Below, piece by piece: positions 11,312-22,582 of a stretch of DNA of 64,000 nt. Every line of letters begins with the position of its first letter. The first letter of the stretch is position 1. Made by a program: the position numbers and the translations under genes. The notes below the pieces were generated by a model that worked only from the letters and a program-made list of their open reading frames with translations, was not told where the DNA came from and searched no databases. The stretch is taken from the NCBI GenBank assembly GCA_027625915.1, contig JANTQA010000016.1, positions 3,787,001 through 3,851,000 on the forward strand. Direction: 5' to 3'. This stretch comes from Anaeramoeba flamelloides. Its lineage: Eukaryota; Metamonada; Anaeramoebidae.

Positions 11312-12718
11312 ATGTTGGACCGAAACACATTGTTTGACTTTTTAAAACTTGGGAATGAAGCACTAATCCAAGTAAATAAAAACAAGAAGGGAAAAGAAAA
11401 AAGAAAACATCGAACAAACTTTGTGTCTCAAAATCAAAACAGTCTTCTAGATTCTGTCACAAATTTTGTTTTTCAAAGTTTTGGAAGCAATATGAGTAGA
11501 AAGAGAAAAGAAAAAGAGAAAGAAAAAGAAAAAAAGAAAGAAAAAGAGAAAGAAAAAAATTGGAAAAAAGAAAAAGAAAAAGAAAAAGAAAAAAATTGGG
11601 AAAAAGAAAAAGTAGAAGAAGAGATCAGAATGGCACTTAAGAGAAAACGTATTCTGAAAAAGAGACCAATTTACACAAGATCACTCTTAAAGCCATTCAA
11701 ATCTTTTCAAGAAAGTGTTCGCAAATTTTCAAAAACACCAATTAGGATGGTAGTGTCAACAATTAATTACTCTCAAACGATATCCAAATTAGACAACAAA
11801 GTGTTAGATCGAGAATTCTTTTGTTCTTTGACTTTATCTTCGAAATTATCTAAATTGATTTATGAAACCGATCAAACAAAATTTGAAAAATCGAATCTTG
11901 TTCAATCTTATCGCCTGAACAAAGACAAAAACGCTTTGATCAAATGGGGCATTTTCCAAACATGGCCAAAAACGGATCACTTATATCTGACCTTCAAAGG
12001 CACGTCCACGCTTCGTGATGCCTTTGTAGATGGGCTGTGTGTCCCAAAGGAATACGATCCAACAAGTAACAATAACATGAGCAACCAAAAGCCACAATGT
12101 CACTCCAAGCTCAATTTTTCGATGCACTGTGGAGTCTACGAAGCGATGGAACCCTGCTTTGATACCATTTTAGAAACATTAAAAGTCAAAATTAATACCT
12201 TAAACCCAAAAAAAATAATACTCACGGGCCATTCGCTTGGGGGAGGCTATGCTCTTTGCTTTTTGATGTTGTTGCATAGCAGAGCCGAAAAGTTGTTTTG
12301 GGAAATTAAATCAAAACTGTATTTGATCACCTTTGGTTCTCCAAAAGTCATATATTCTTACAATCAAAATTATAATTTATTCAAAACAACAATGAAAAGG
12401 TTGGGCATTTGGACGAGATGCTTTGAAGTCATTAACAATACAGATATTGTGCCAAGGATTTTGGGATCCACAAAAGTTACTGAAGAAATTTCTTCATTAG
12501 TGAATATCAAGCAAGAATTAATTGACTGGTTACAGTTTTTCAGACCTTTTGGTAAACAATTATTAATTGTTGAGGAAAATTCACATATCCGTTTCAAATT
12601 AATCAAAAAAAAGTATTATCAAACAATAATGAGCCCTTTGCATTGTAATTTGGTCAGTCTCTTGACTAATCATAAGATAGATCAATATATTTCGAATATT
12701 GAAAGTTATGACTTGTGA
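11312..12718 (+). CDS. class 3 (fungal-type) lipase
   Basis: A 468-residue alpha/beta-hydrolase expected to cleave acyl esters of glycerolipids. The lipase_3 core spans ~165-460. YLTFKGT (225-231) supplies the oxyanion region. ILTGHSLGGGYA (303-314) is the nucleophile elbow with Ser308. NNTDIVPR (375-382) carries the acid Asp378, and TNHKIDQYI (452-460) the likely catalytic His454 (His444 is the alternative). ITFGSPKV (339-346) is the usual strand before the acid. Ahead of the core, residues ~62-104 form a K/E-rich low-complexity segment with two NWxKEKEKEKE-like repeats, probably a charged helix or disordered linker. I see no clear signal peptide, so it is probably cytosolic or membrane-surface-associated. 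The gene is intronless, has an A-rich ATG context and ends in TGA, which shows TGA is a stop here. Substrate is unknown. Confidence 0.95.
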   Translation: MLDRNTLFDFLKLGNEALIQVNKNKKGKEKRKHRTNFVSQNQNSLLDSVTNFVFQSFGSNMSRKRKEKEKEKEKKKEKEKEKNWKKEKEKEKEKNWEKEKVEEEIRMALKRKRILKKRPIYTRSLLKPFKSFQESVRKFSKTPIRMVVSTINYSQTISKLDNKVLDREFFCSLTLSSKLSKLIYETDQTKFEKSNLVQSYRLNKDKNALIKWGIFQTWPKTDHLYLTFKGTSTLRDAFVDGLCVPKEYDPTSNNNMSNQKPQCHSKLNFSMHCGVYEAMEPCFDTILETLKVKINTLNPKKIILTGHSLGGGYALCFLMLLHSRAEKLFWEIKSKLYLITFGSPKVIYSYNQNYNLFKTTMKRLGIWTRCFEVINNTDIVPRILGSTKVTEEISSLVNIKQELIDWLQFFRPFGKQLLIVEENSHIRFKLIKKKYYQTIMSPLHCNLVSLLTNHKIDQYISNIESYDL

Positions 12719-12798
12719 TTCTTGCATCTAATAGGAGCAACTCAAAGCACTCAGGATTATCTTAAATGCTAAGTAATGTGTTTTACGATTCATTTGTC

Positions 12799-12801
<3 letters not shown>

Positions 12802-12829
<28 letters not shown>
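12802..12829. repeat. poly-T run (28 nt)
   Basis: An uninterrupted T homopolymer about 80 bp after the lipase stop. Confidence 0.95.
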
Positions 12830-13262
12830 GGAGTTAGTGTCATAGTGTATCGTAAAGTGCCTTAGAGTTCCTTAGGGTTAATATCTATTCAAGAATTTAA
12901 ATTTCTCAAATTAAAAATAAACGAACGTCACTGTTCCCTTATTTTTGAGTTTTTATTTTAAAAATTTATTGATTTTCTAACCAGAACTTGAATTCCATAA
13001 CATCGTATCGTATCCAAGAGAGATTAACAACCTCTTCCTTCGATATATATATTGTTTTTTTTATTTAACATCTTAATCATTTTGTTCTCCTTTCAAATGT
13101 GTAACTCACAATTTGAAGTTCGAACATTTCTATAAAAATAAAACAAAATAAAACATTATTTTTTTTTTATCAATTGCTGAGAAAATTATTTTATTTTTAA
13201 GAGTTCCTTTATTCTTAAATATCAATTGAGTGGTGTATTTGGTTATCTTAATAATAATAATA

Positions 13263-13396
<134 letters not shown>

Positions 13397-14220
13397 AAAT
13401 ATTCATTACAAGGAAATTATAAAAAAGAAATGATTAAAAAAATTAAAATTTTCCAAAATTCTTTTTTTCAAAAAAAGAGCTGTGATAATAACTTTTAAAT
13501 AAAAAAATTGTTTATTGAAAATGTAATGGAAATTGAAAATTAATATTTTTTATTTTTGTATTTTATTTTTTAGTGATTCTATATTTTATTAAATAAATTA
13601 TTTGAGTAATTATAAAAAATAATCTTACAGTTCATTATTAAACCTTAGGATCAAAATAAAATTTCTAATATCAATTTTATCATCTTTAAAACAACTTTGA
13701 ATATTTATTTTTTTTTAATTATTAATTTATTGAGAAAAAAGAGTAATTAAAGTAAATTTTATCAAAATAAAAAAAAAAAATAAGATAAATAAAAAAATAT
13801 TTTGTAAAATAATAATCATATTATTTATTTCACTAAATAAAAAAAAGTTTACTTTTTTTATAATTTCTGAAATGTTTCTCGTCTATGTTCCATCCACCTG
13901 GTCGAAGCCAGGTACATTTAACCCCCACTACCCAAAATATAAAAATTATATCCTCCACGCAAATTCATCTCAAAAATCAAAAAATATCATTGTGAAAAAT
14001 TTTATTTTGTTAAAAAAAAGTTTTTCACCCGAATAAAAAAAAAAAAATCCTTCAATTTTGTTTCAGTCAACTTGAGAAAATTCTTTATTGAACAGTAATT
14101 TATCAAAATTAAAAAAACCTTAAAAGTTGCAACAAGGAATCAGTTTATTGAAGAAGTTAGTAAATAAAGAGAATTTTATCAAAAAATAAAAACTTGAAAA
14201 AGAAAAAGTTCTTTATAATC
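13397..14220. other. gene-free region with a small GC-richer hairpin
   Basis: AT-rich DNA with no gene. At 13896-13915 a short island forms a perfect 6-bp stem, ACCTGG-TCGAAG-CCAGGT, followed by a C-rich stretch (AACCCCCACTACCC). It might belong to a small RNA or an old repeat, but nothing identifies it. Confidence 0.4.
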
Positions 14221-15449
14221 TTAGAGGTTTTGATGATAACATATAATATCATGATAAAAACAATATAATCGCGATAATATAAAAAATCACGATTAGTCTG
14301 GCTTTATCGCCAAAACAAAAAATTAAAATCGCGATAATCCACACTATCACAATAAAATAATTATTCTGATAAACAAAAAAATTATTTTTTTAAAATCTTC
14401 TTTAAACAATCTCTGGACTTTTATAAATGCTGAGACTTTTAAAACACTACTCCCCTTTAAAAGTGTTTATAAGATTTTATAAGAGTTGTTAATTGCCTTC
14501 AAGTTTGTGAAAGTTTTGAAAGACAAAAAATTTTTATAAACTGAATGAGTTTGTTTGTTGTGGAAAAAAAAATATTTTTTTAGTTTCTTTTTTTACAAAA
14601 TATAAAAACTCAAACAAATTTTATGATCAAACTACTAATTACTCATTTATAAAATAGACTTTATATAAAATAGATGTGTTTTCTTAAAATGGAGTTGTTA
14701 CCTTCACAATTTCAAATAACCAAAAAGAATAAAGGTTAATTTTCCTTCTTATTTATGATCGATCCAACAAAAACCTCTATACTCTCGTTGTGTTTTCTGT
14801 CCAATAACAAGATGCTCAAAGAAGAATAACAAAAAGAAATTGATAATTGGTGATCGTCTGTCAAGGGTGTTGTGAAATCTTTTGAAAAGTTACCAAACCC
14901 CCTTTAGCTTTCCTAGAAATAAAAAGGAAAAATTTTTACCCTAGAAAGCATTCTTTTAAGAAGATATATGAAGGATTTGTTTGAGAAGCTAATTATTCAA
15001 GGCAATTTTCAACAACACAATTAACTGAGAAATTATTTAATTATCTTTAGTTCTTATTGTTGTTGACATTAAAGTATTAAAAGTTTTGACAACCAAATCA
15101 AATGAAAACACAATAAAACTCTTTGATCTGATACTTGATTGGATCAAGTCTCTTTTTTGTTGTTTTTACAAGGAATAACTTTTTTTCACCCAAGCTATTT
15201 TTTGATCAAAAAAAACTTTCTTTGTTAAAAATATTGCTCAATTAGCCCGAATACTCATCAACTATTATATCGCGATTAAAAAGTAAACGCGATATTTTGC
15301 CAGTTATCACGATTTTATCATAATTATTGAGATTTTATAGAATATAGCGATTTATATATTATCGCGATAATATTGAATATCAGGATTTTCTAAAATATCG
15401 CAATTTTTACAACTTTATTGCGAATTAAGCATGATATCATCAAATCTTC
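14221..15449. mobile_element. TIR element with repeated TATCGCGATA motifs
   Basis: Both ends carry clusters of the palindrome ATCGCGAT and near versions: 14267, 14288 and 14329 on the left, and 15268, 15281, 15307, 15335, 15361 and 15394 on the right. The outermost parts are inverted: GTTTTGATGATA at 14227 against TATCATCAAATC at 15434, with TATCATG inside each. Clustered subterminal motifs are typical of transposase-binding sites in DNA transposons such as hAT or Mutator types. The ~850 bp between the clusters has no ORF, so it would be non-autonomous. Exact termini and target duplication are not resolved. Confidence 0.65.
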
Positions 15450-15924
15450 TATTCATTTGAATTTATCAGTATTTCCGTTATCTATTTATGAAATTTATAA
15501 ATTTTTACTGATATAAGTTCAAAACCCAGAATTTTTTAATTTTTTCTAAGTTTATATCTTCTTTTATAAATTGAAATTCTGACCCTTTCAAATTCTTGAA
15601 TGCTTCAATTTTATGGATTATCCTTTTATAATGTAGATTGATTTATTTACAATTTTGTTTCTTTTTCATTTACCCAAACCTCAATTGAGTCGAAATCTTT
15701 TTGAGTTAGATTAAACTTAACTAATCCAAAAAATAAATGGATAGTTCATATTGATAAAAAAATTTGTAATTTTATCCCATTGGCTAATTTTTATTGGCTC
15801 ATAATCATTTTGATTTTTTTTTTGAAGTTTTTTTTTGACTATTTTGAAGTTTTTTTGTAGTTTTTTTTCAATTTCAAGCCAAATTCTTTCGTATTTTATT
15901 TCACTATAATTGGTTTAATATTAA

Positions 15925-16731
15925 GGGAATCTATCATATATTCCCAAAAATACCCGAAAATCGAAAATTCTTGAAAATTTTTTAACCACGAAAAGGGACT
16001 TTTTAAACAACTTCGTAGAAATGCTAGTGCAGGTATAATTAGTATAAAGGTAAATTTGGAATTTTTTTTGAGAAAAAAAATTTTTTTTACTGATAAGTAT
16101 AGAATTCAAAAAATAAAAATTTTAGGGAATGGTATTCAACCCATTTTGTATGAAAGGAATTGGTATCTTGTGAGACTAACATTACTGATCATTTCAAAAT
16201 GGTATTAAATAAATGAGAGAAAGTGTACTTGTAAAGAAAATTTCAAATTGTGTATCATTACCCATAATTTTGTAATCTTGTTTACAATCGAAAAATAACA
16301 TAGTAATATCTAATCGTACAATACATACCCATACCCTACACAAGGTAATCCAAGCCAAACTTTAATTAACTTCCCATCCCATAAAAGGAACTGGTTTAAC
16401 CAAAACGTACAAACATAGCACATGCATAAGGCACACTTATACCAAACCTAACACAACCCGTACCAATACCCTGGCATACCCATAAGAGTATCCTAATAAG
16501 TACCGAAAATTACTCAAATATACTCAAAAATAACAAAACCTGTTTTGAGTAGTATAAAGTAAAAAATTCCTAAAAAATATTTTATCTGAAAGTAAAATTG
16601 TTATTTTACCATTAAACTGGGTATATTGGCACTAACGTTTCTTGGAAGTTGTCCATAACGTGCTTTTATGTAGTTAAAAAATTTTCGAGAATTTTCGATT
16701 TTCGGGTATTTTCGAAAATATTTCAAACACT
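15925..16731 (+). mobile_element. long-TIR element E, copy 1
   Basis: About 807 bp with imperfect inverted ends of ~110 bp. The left end has CCCAAAAATACCCGAAAATCG, then GACTTTTTAAACAACTTCGT. The right end in reverse complement has AAAATACCCGAAAATCG, then GGACAACTTCCAAGAAACG. The outer edges are GGGAATCTATCA (left) and TTTCAAACACT (right). The interior includes TTTGTATGAAAGGAATTGG and a C-rich TACCC/CCATACCC zone around 16325-16500. It is the mirror image of 19248-20025. No ORF. Confidence 0.85.
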
Positions 16732-17301
16732 CATTTTATGGATTTATCAATATTTGGATTCAAAAACAACTTCTTTAAAAATAATGACTCATCTCTCTAA
16801 AGTTGATAAATGAAGTTGCCAATTAGAGTTTAATTGAATCCTTGTGAAAATAATTATTCTATTGACTTTCTTATAAAAAATTGATAAAAGTTCCTAGTCC
16901 CTTAACTTAAAAAACAATTAACTGTTTTTCAGAAAAATACAAATGCCAGAAAAACTGTTTAAATTACATGTTTTACAAATGTTTGGTTTGTGTCAACCTT
17001 TGAATTGAAAGTTATTGAGTTTTGATCTAATTAATTTCAATCAAAATTCGGAACAATTTTAAATAAAAAAGAGTGTTTCTAAGTAAAAAAAGTGACCCCA
17101 AGTATTTGTACGATTCTTTACGTGTGTTTTCAGTTTTTTGAATCATTTTTTTTCCGTTCTTTCTGTTTGTATTAATTTTTTTTTTTTTTATTGTGAATTT
17201 TTTTCACCTTAATTTCCTTCTTTGTGTTTCTGAAAAAAAAATTTTTCTTTTTTTTTGCAATCAAATATTATCTTATATTTTGTTTCTCTTCAATAGTTTA
17301 T
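16732..17301. other. 5' flank of the K/Q-rich gene
   Basis: Sequence around 16745-16850 resembles repeat M in reverse. A T-rich tract (17130-17300) ends in TTCTCTTCAATAG just before the ATG at 17302. This could be the 3' end of a 5'-UTR intron. A frame open upstream to 17224 starts at GTG and reads mostly F/K, so it is unlikely to be translated. Confidence 0.5.
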
Positions 17302-18843
17302 ATGTCTCAATATTCGTTTTCAACTGATTTACTTTCACAAGATCTTCCAAATATTAAAAAAGACTTTCAAGGCATCACCTCCTTCCGTGAGAGATTAAAA
17401 AAATTGCAAAAATTTCGACCAAGCAGCATCATTGGCTTGAACTCTTCTAATTTAAATAAAGGCTACTTAAAGAACAAGTGCAAAAAAACTTTGCCCACAA
17501 GAATTGAAATAAGAAGAGACTGTATTACTGATCTAGTTTTATTATGTTCCAAACCTAAAAAGTCCATTGAAAGGGGACTAGCAACCTTTTTTAAAAAATA
17601 TTATTTATTAAAGAATGTTTCAAATTATTCAAGAGAGTGGCTTGTTTTTGGGTCTGATAACGAAAACCGAAAAAAAACAGATGAAAAAGACAAAACAACC
17701 AAAATGTCAAAACAAAATTCAAAAACAAAGCTTAAACAAAAACTCAAAAAAAATAAAAAACAAAAATTAAAATTAAAACACAAGCCCCAACTCAAATACC
17801 AAAAAAAAAAAAGAAAAAATACACAGGTTGATGGCAAACCTCTTACTTTCAACCAAAGAACAAAAAAAAAAAATCCGAAAAGAAGAAAGAACACCAAAAA
17901 AAAATCAGCAATTTTTAATTCTTTGTTCAAAAGCAAACAACACGGATCTTCAAGAAAAAGGAGGCACCATGACTCGTATCGAAAAAAGAATTATTTGGAT
18001 GATCTTGGCTTTCACGAAGAAAAAATTACTCACTCAAATCATCTTTATTCATTTGGTTCTCTCAATAGCTCAAAAAAAAGAAAACAAAAAAGAAACAGAC
18101 TTCGAAAAAGTTCCCATAAACACTCCAAAAAATCTTTGAAAAAGAAGAGACTCAACCAAGGATCCTCCCAAAAATTTTCACCTTCTAAAACGAGTCAAAA
18201 AAAAACTAAACCAATCAAAAAAAAAATTGTTCTTTGTCAAAGATATCACTCACTTCAACAAATAAAACAAAAACAAAACCAAATTCAATCCCAAGAAGTT
18301 ATTCAAGAACAGAAACAGAAACAGAAACAGAAACAAGAACAAGAACAAGAACAAGAGCACAAAACAAATAATGTTCAAGAACAAAAACAAGAACAAGAAC
18401 AAGAACAAGAAGAGTTTCAAATTCAAATACAAGGGCCACTTGAATTGTTCTCTAGTCCCATTCAAGATTATGGAATGATATACCCACCATTCAAATTTGA
18501 TACAGATCAATTGGAAGATGATGTGGTGGATTTTGGAATAGAGGAGATTACAAATACCCGAAATAGCTTTGATCCTTTCATTCATGACATTTTCGAGGAC
18601 GCTGATTTAAATTTAGTTTTGTTTCAGCAAGACGAAGGTACTGACACACAAACAGGCTTTTTAAGATGTAAGTTTTAAGTTTTTTTATTTATTTTGAATT
18701 TCTTTTTTTTAACTGACATCTTAGCCATTATCTTTTTTATTCTTTTTTCTTTTTTCTTTTTTACAAACAATGTAGTCTTGAGAGAGTCGAAGGAACCTTT
18801 CTTGCACGAGACACATCATTTAAAAAAAACTTTTTATGTATGA
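17302..18843 (+). CDS. unrecognised K/Q-rich protein, two exons
   Basis: Predicted 477-residue protein of unknown function. Exon 1 is 17302-18667. A GTAAGT donor at 18668 and a T-rich tract ending ACAATGTAG at 18775 define a 108-nt intron. Exon 2 (18776-18843) keeps the frame and adds ~22 residues ending KKTFYV before TGA. Without splicing the frame stops after three more codons. The N-terminal ~130 residues look globular and helical (MSQYSFSTDLLSQDLPNIKK onward, with two Cys). The middle ~150-350 is K/R/S/N-rich and almost certainly disordered and nuclear-localisation-like. A Q/E repeat (~360-400) is followed by an acidic/aromatic tail (DDVVDFGIEE, DPFIHDIFED). Basic centre plus acidic tail suggests a nucleic-acid or chromatin-associated protein, but this is only composition. 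It is flanked by inverted copies of element E. Confidence 0.72.
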
Positions 18844-19247
18844 TTTATTTTGGTTTATTAGTACCCAAGAAAAAAGAATTCTATTTATTGATTTTTTTTT
18901 TCTCAATATTTTGAAAATTTCTTATGCACTATTATCATTTATTTTTTAATTTTTTTTGTTATTATTGTTTTTGTTTTTATCTTATTTTTCAAAACATGTG
19001 GAGTATTTCTTTTTCTCTTCAAAATTTTTTTGTTTAATATTTTGATTTTATGTCTTGTGGGCAATTTTTGGATTTTTCAACAGCTTTTCCCGAATTCTCT
19101 TTTTCCAAAACACAAATAAACAATTTTTTTGAAGAATAAGACAACTTTTCTTTCAAAAAAAAGCAATTGTTTTCATTTTTGTTTGTCTTTTTTCATTTTT
19201 ATATCAAAAAAAATTATTCGTTTTTTTTTTATGGATCTACTTTTTTT
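18844..19247. other. 3' flank of the K/Q-rich gene
   Basis: T-rich sequence with no gene visible. The gene's polyadenylation region presumably lies here. Confidence 0.45.
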
Positions 19248-20025
19248 GGGTGTTTGAAATATTCCCGAAAATACCCGAAAATTTTTTTAACTACATAAAA
19301 ACACTTTTTGAACATCTTCTAAGAAACACGGGTGTCAATATACCGAGTTTAATGGTAAAATAACAATTTTACTTTCAGATAAAATATATTTTTTAAATTT
19401 TCTACTTTGAAACACCTCTAAAGAGTTTTTAGTACCTTTTGAGTATATTTGTGTTATTGCGGGTACTTATTAGGGTATATGTATGGTTATGTCAGGGTAT
19501 TGGTATGGGTTGTGTTATTTTGGTATGTGTGTGTGCTTGTATGTTTTGGCTAAACCAGTTTCTTTTATGGGATGGGAGGTTAAAATAAGGTTTAGTTTGG
19601 GTCACCTTGGGTGGGGTATGGGTGTTTATTGTACGATTAGATATTAATAGGTTATTTTTTGGATTACTTTAAGATTACAAAATTATGGGTAATGATAGAC
19701 AATTTGAAATTTTCTTTACAAGTAAATTTTCTCTCATTTATTTAATACCATTTCGAAATGATCAGAAATGTAACAGCCACAAGATACCAATTTCTTTCAT
19801 ACAAAATGGGTTGAATACTATTCCCTAAAATTTTTATTTTTGATTTTTAATATTATCAGTAATAAAAAAATTTTTTTCTACCATAAAATTCCAAATTTAC
19901 CTTTAAACTGAGTATATTGGCACCCGTGTTTCTTAGAAGTTGTTCAAAAAGTGTTTTTTCGTAGTTGAAAAATTTTAGGGTATTTTCGATTTTTCGGTAT
20001 TTTCGGGAAATTTTGATAGATTCCC
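19248..20025 (-). mobile_element. long-TIR element E, copy 2 (inverted)
   Basis: Reverse complement of 15925-16731 over its whole length. It begins GGGTGTTTGAAATATTCCCG and ends TTTTGATAGATTCCC. The interior TTTCATACAAAATGGGTTG matches copy 1 in reverse, and the G-rich zone (19460-19625) mirrors copy 1's C-rich zone. It is flanked by T-runs (7 and 8 T), which may be the target duplication. No ORF. Confidence 0.85.
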
Positions 20026-20079
20026 TTTTTTTAGGCATTTAATAAGTCTTATTTATTTTTAATTCCTAATGATGATAAA

Positions 20080-20540
20080 GTACTCATTTTCACAATTATT
20101 CAATTAAACTTGATCAAGAACAAATTTCTTTATCAACTTTAGAGAAATTAGATATTATTTTTAAAAAGAATCAATTTTAATCCAATTAATATGTCGTAAA
20201 AAAGATTTGTTCCTTTTTTGGATCAATTGGATTCAACTTTGAAAAAGAAAAAATTTGCAAAACATTTTTGATTTGAAAAAAATCTCACTTTTAGTAATTT
20301 ATTAGAGTTTTTCTAAACTAATAATATTGGAAATTTAATCTTATTTTACAAATACAATAAGAAAAATACAATATAAATCAAATATTGAATCTTGAAGATC
20401 AGGGAAAAATTGATCATTTTTTTTTACTCCCATATATTTTAGAATATTTCTTGAAAATTAAAAGATGAGGCAATATTTTTGTTCTTATTATTAAGAGTAT
20501 AAAGAACTAACTGTTATTGTTTTAATTAGTTATTTGATCA
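20080..20540 (+). repeat. dispersed repeat M, copy 1
   Basis: Shares an ordered series of phrases with 36120-36600 and more weakly with 39155-39530: TATCAACTTTAGAGAAAT, TCTCACTTTTAGTAATTT, GGAAATTTAATCTTATTTT, AATCAAATATTG and CTTGAAGATC. Ends are not defined, and no ORF is present. Confidence 0.6.
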
Positions 20541-20577
20541 TATTTTTATTCATTTTTTTTTTTTTTTTTTATTATTT

Positions 20578-21475
20578 TGAAAGGAGTTTTTAATTCCTCT
20601 TATTTGCCTTTTTTTTTTTTTTTTACTTTTTGAAATTAAAAGATAATTTGTAAAATTTACTTTTCATTTCAAAAATTAAAAAAATTCACCGTTAGGTTTT
20701 TTTTTATTCCAGAATTAAAAGATAACCTTAGCACTCTACAGCACTTTTGTTAGTTTTTTTTTTTATTTTGATTCGAAAACTTGTCGATTTTCAAAACAAA
20801 AACACAAAGTAAAAAAAAAAACTTGATTAACTTTTTTAGAATTTATAGGAATTGTTCACAATCATATATTTTACTCAATTCTTTTGATGTCAAAAAAACA
20901 TAACTACACTCTACGACACTTGATGGACACTTAGGTTAGGTTTTTCAGAATTTAAAAGTATATTCTTTTGTTAGATTTTACTAAATTCCTTTGAATTTAG
21001 TAAAATCTAACAAAAGAATATACTTTTAAATTCTGAAAAACCTAATGAAAGGTGTACATAAAGTACCGCCAAGTGCTGTAGAATGCCTAGATTTTCCAGA
21101 ATTCTAAAAAAATTAGTAAAATCAACGATTTTTCTCTATTCTTTTAAAATTCTTGAAAAGCTAACGGCGGATTTTTTTTAATTTTAAGAAATAAAAAGAA
21201 AATATAAATAAATTTTATTAATATTTCGAAAAGTCAAAAAAATCTAACGAAAAGTGCCGTCAAGTACCTAGCTTTTCCAGAATTCAAAAGAATGGAGAAA
21301 AATCAAAGATTTTGTTCATACTTTTAAATTTTGGAAAAGCTAACAGCGGTTTTTTCTACTTTTTGGAATAAATCGAAAATTTTTTTTAATTTTCGGTTTT
21401 GTTCAAAAATTAAAAAAAACCTAACAGCAAATAGGAGGTAATTTTGCTAAATTAATCCCCCCCAAATAAAAAAAA
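20578..21475. repeat. hairpin-module array D2 with two opposed tails
   Basis: Built from the same modules as D1 (GGTTTTTCAGAATTTAAAAG and reverse, CTCTACGACACTTGATGGAC). Read on the - strand, the left edge is GGCAAATAAGAGGAATT, CTCCTT, then A-rich sequence. Read on the + strand, the right edge is AGCAAATAGGAGGTAATTTT, a C-run, then AAATAAAAAAAAAA. Both are versions of the terminal stem-loop plus A-tail seen on LINE 3' ends, so two 3' ends seem to point away from each other. It contains the perfect hairpin listed separately. Confidence 0.65.
20936..21045. repeat. perfect 53-bp inverted repeat, 4-nt loop
   Basis: The left arm is 20936-20988, the loop CTTT is 20989-20992, and the right arm is 20993-21045. 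The arms are exact reverse complements over all 53 bases as read, from TTAGGTTTTTCAG outward to ACTAAATTC at the loop. Neighbouring module pairs are only partly matched. Confidence 0.95.
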
Positions 21476-21479
21476 AACA

Positions 21480-21950
21480 TGAAGTTAATATCAAAAAATT
21501 ACAAGATAAAGTCGACTATTTCATCTAGGGGTAATGAAACCTGAAAGCTGAAAAGATGCCTCAAAATAATACTACTTTCAGTCAACTTCAGTGAAAAATA
21601 TCTCAGGTTAAATTGGAAACCAACAACAAGAATATTCAAACTAAAATCATTCTGTAATTGTTTGAACAAATACGCACACTGGTGGGAAAAAGGAGAATTC
21701 CAAAATTATTGTCATCCCTTCAAAAAAAATGTTAATCAAGACCATTTTATTTAATACTATAAAAAAAATTACAAAAAAACTAGAAGAAAAGGGAGAAATG
21801 ACCTCAAAAAAAATCAAAAATTTTTACTTCAAAATAATATTCAAAGAGAATAAAGATATTTTATTGAGGAAAATTAACCCTAAAGAAATCTCTGATCTAA
21901 CAATAGAATACTTTTTGCACAACGTTACTCAACACTTGATAATGTAATAC
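21480..21950 (+). other. possible decayed coding fragment
   Basis: The sequence is less monotonous than its surroundings and gives protein-like runs in two + frames: KYAHWWEKGEFQNYCHPFKK near 21668, and a 72-residue frame from ATG 21729 containing KKLEEKGEMTSKKIKNFYFK. I cannot assign a family. It may be part of an old mobile-element ORF, because it abuts repeat D2. Confidence 0.3.
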
Positions 21951-22582
21951 ATGCTTTAATCTCAATAAATCCGAATCACACACAAAATTAAATTCATTTG
22001 AACTAAAAAAATCAAGTTTTAACTCACTTTTATTTAATTATCATTTTTTTTTTTTGACTTTTCTTAATTTTTTATAAACCCTTTCATTCTTTTTTTTCTA
22101 TTTTATTTTTTTATTTTTCATTTCGTTCTAACAATGATTTTTATTTAAAATTTTTTTTTTACCTCGGGTTGATCAGAAAAATAAAGTAAGTTTCAAATAA
22201 TTCACATGAATGTGTTAAGTTTGTACGTCCTTTGAATGTGAAGTCTCAATTTTATTCACTTCTTATTTCTATCTCTATGGATTAGATTGATTGTTATTTA
22301 ATCATTAAAAAACAAACTTCAAAACCCAAAAAATAGAGATATTTACATACTGTATATTTGATGTTCGATATTTCAACAACAAATTTAAATTCGTTTCTAT
22401 TCTCAAAAATCTCAAGTCTTTACATATTTCTTTGATTTCATTAAAAATAAAAGTAACGGATTATTAAAAAATAAAATTATTTGTTTTAAGGAAGTAAGTA
22501 CATTTTACCATTTTGAAAAATTTTAATTGTGTAAACATTATCGAAAAAAAATTATTTGAGTTCCACTATATAAACTATTTTT
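21951..22582. other. gene-free AT-rich region
   Basis: T-rich stretches and no supported feature. Confidence 0.45.

Noticed and set aside
17224-17301. N-terminal extension of the K/Q-rich protein
   Set aside because: The first codon is GTG and the segment is a poly-F/K reading of T and A runs. The first ATG is 17302 and a possible acceptor (CAATAG) lies between.
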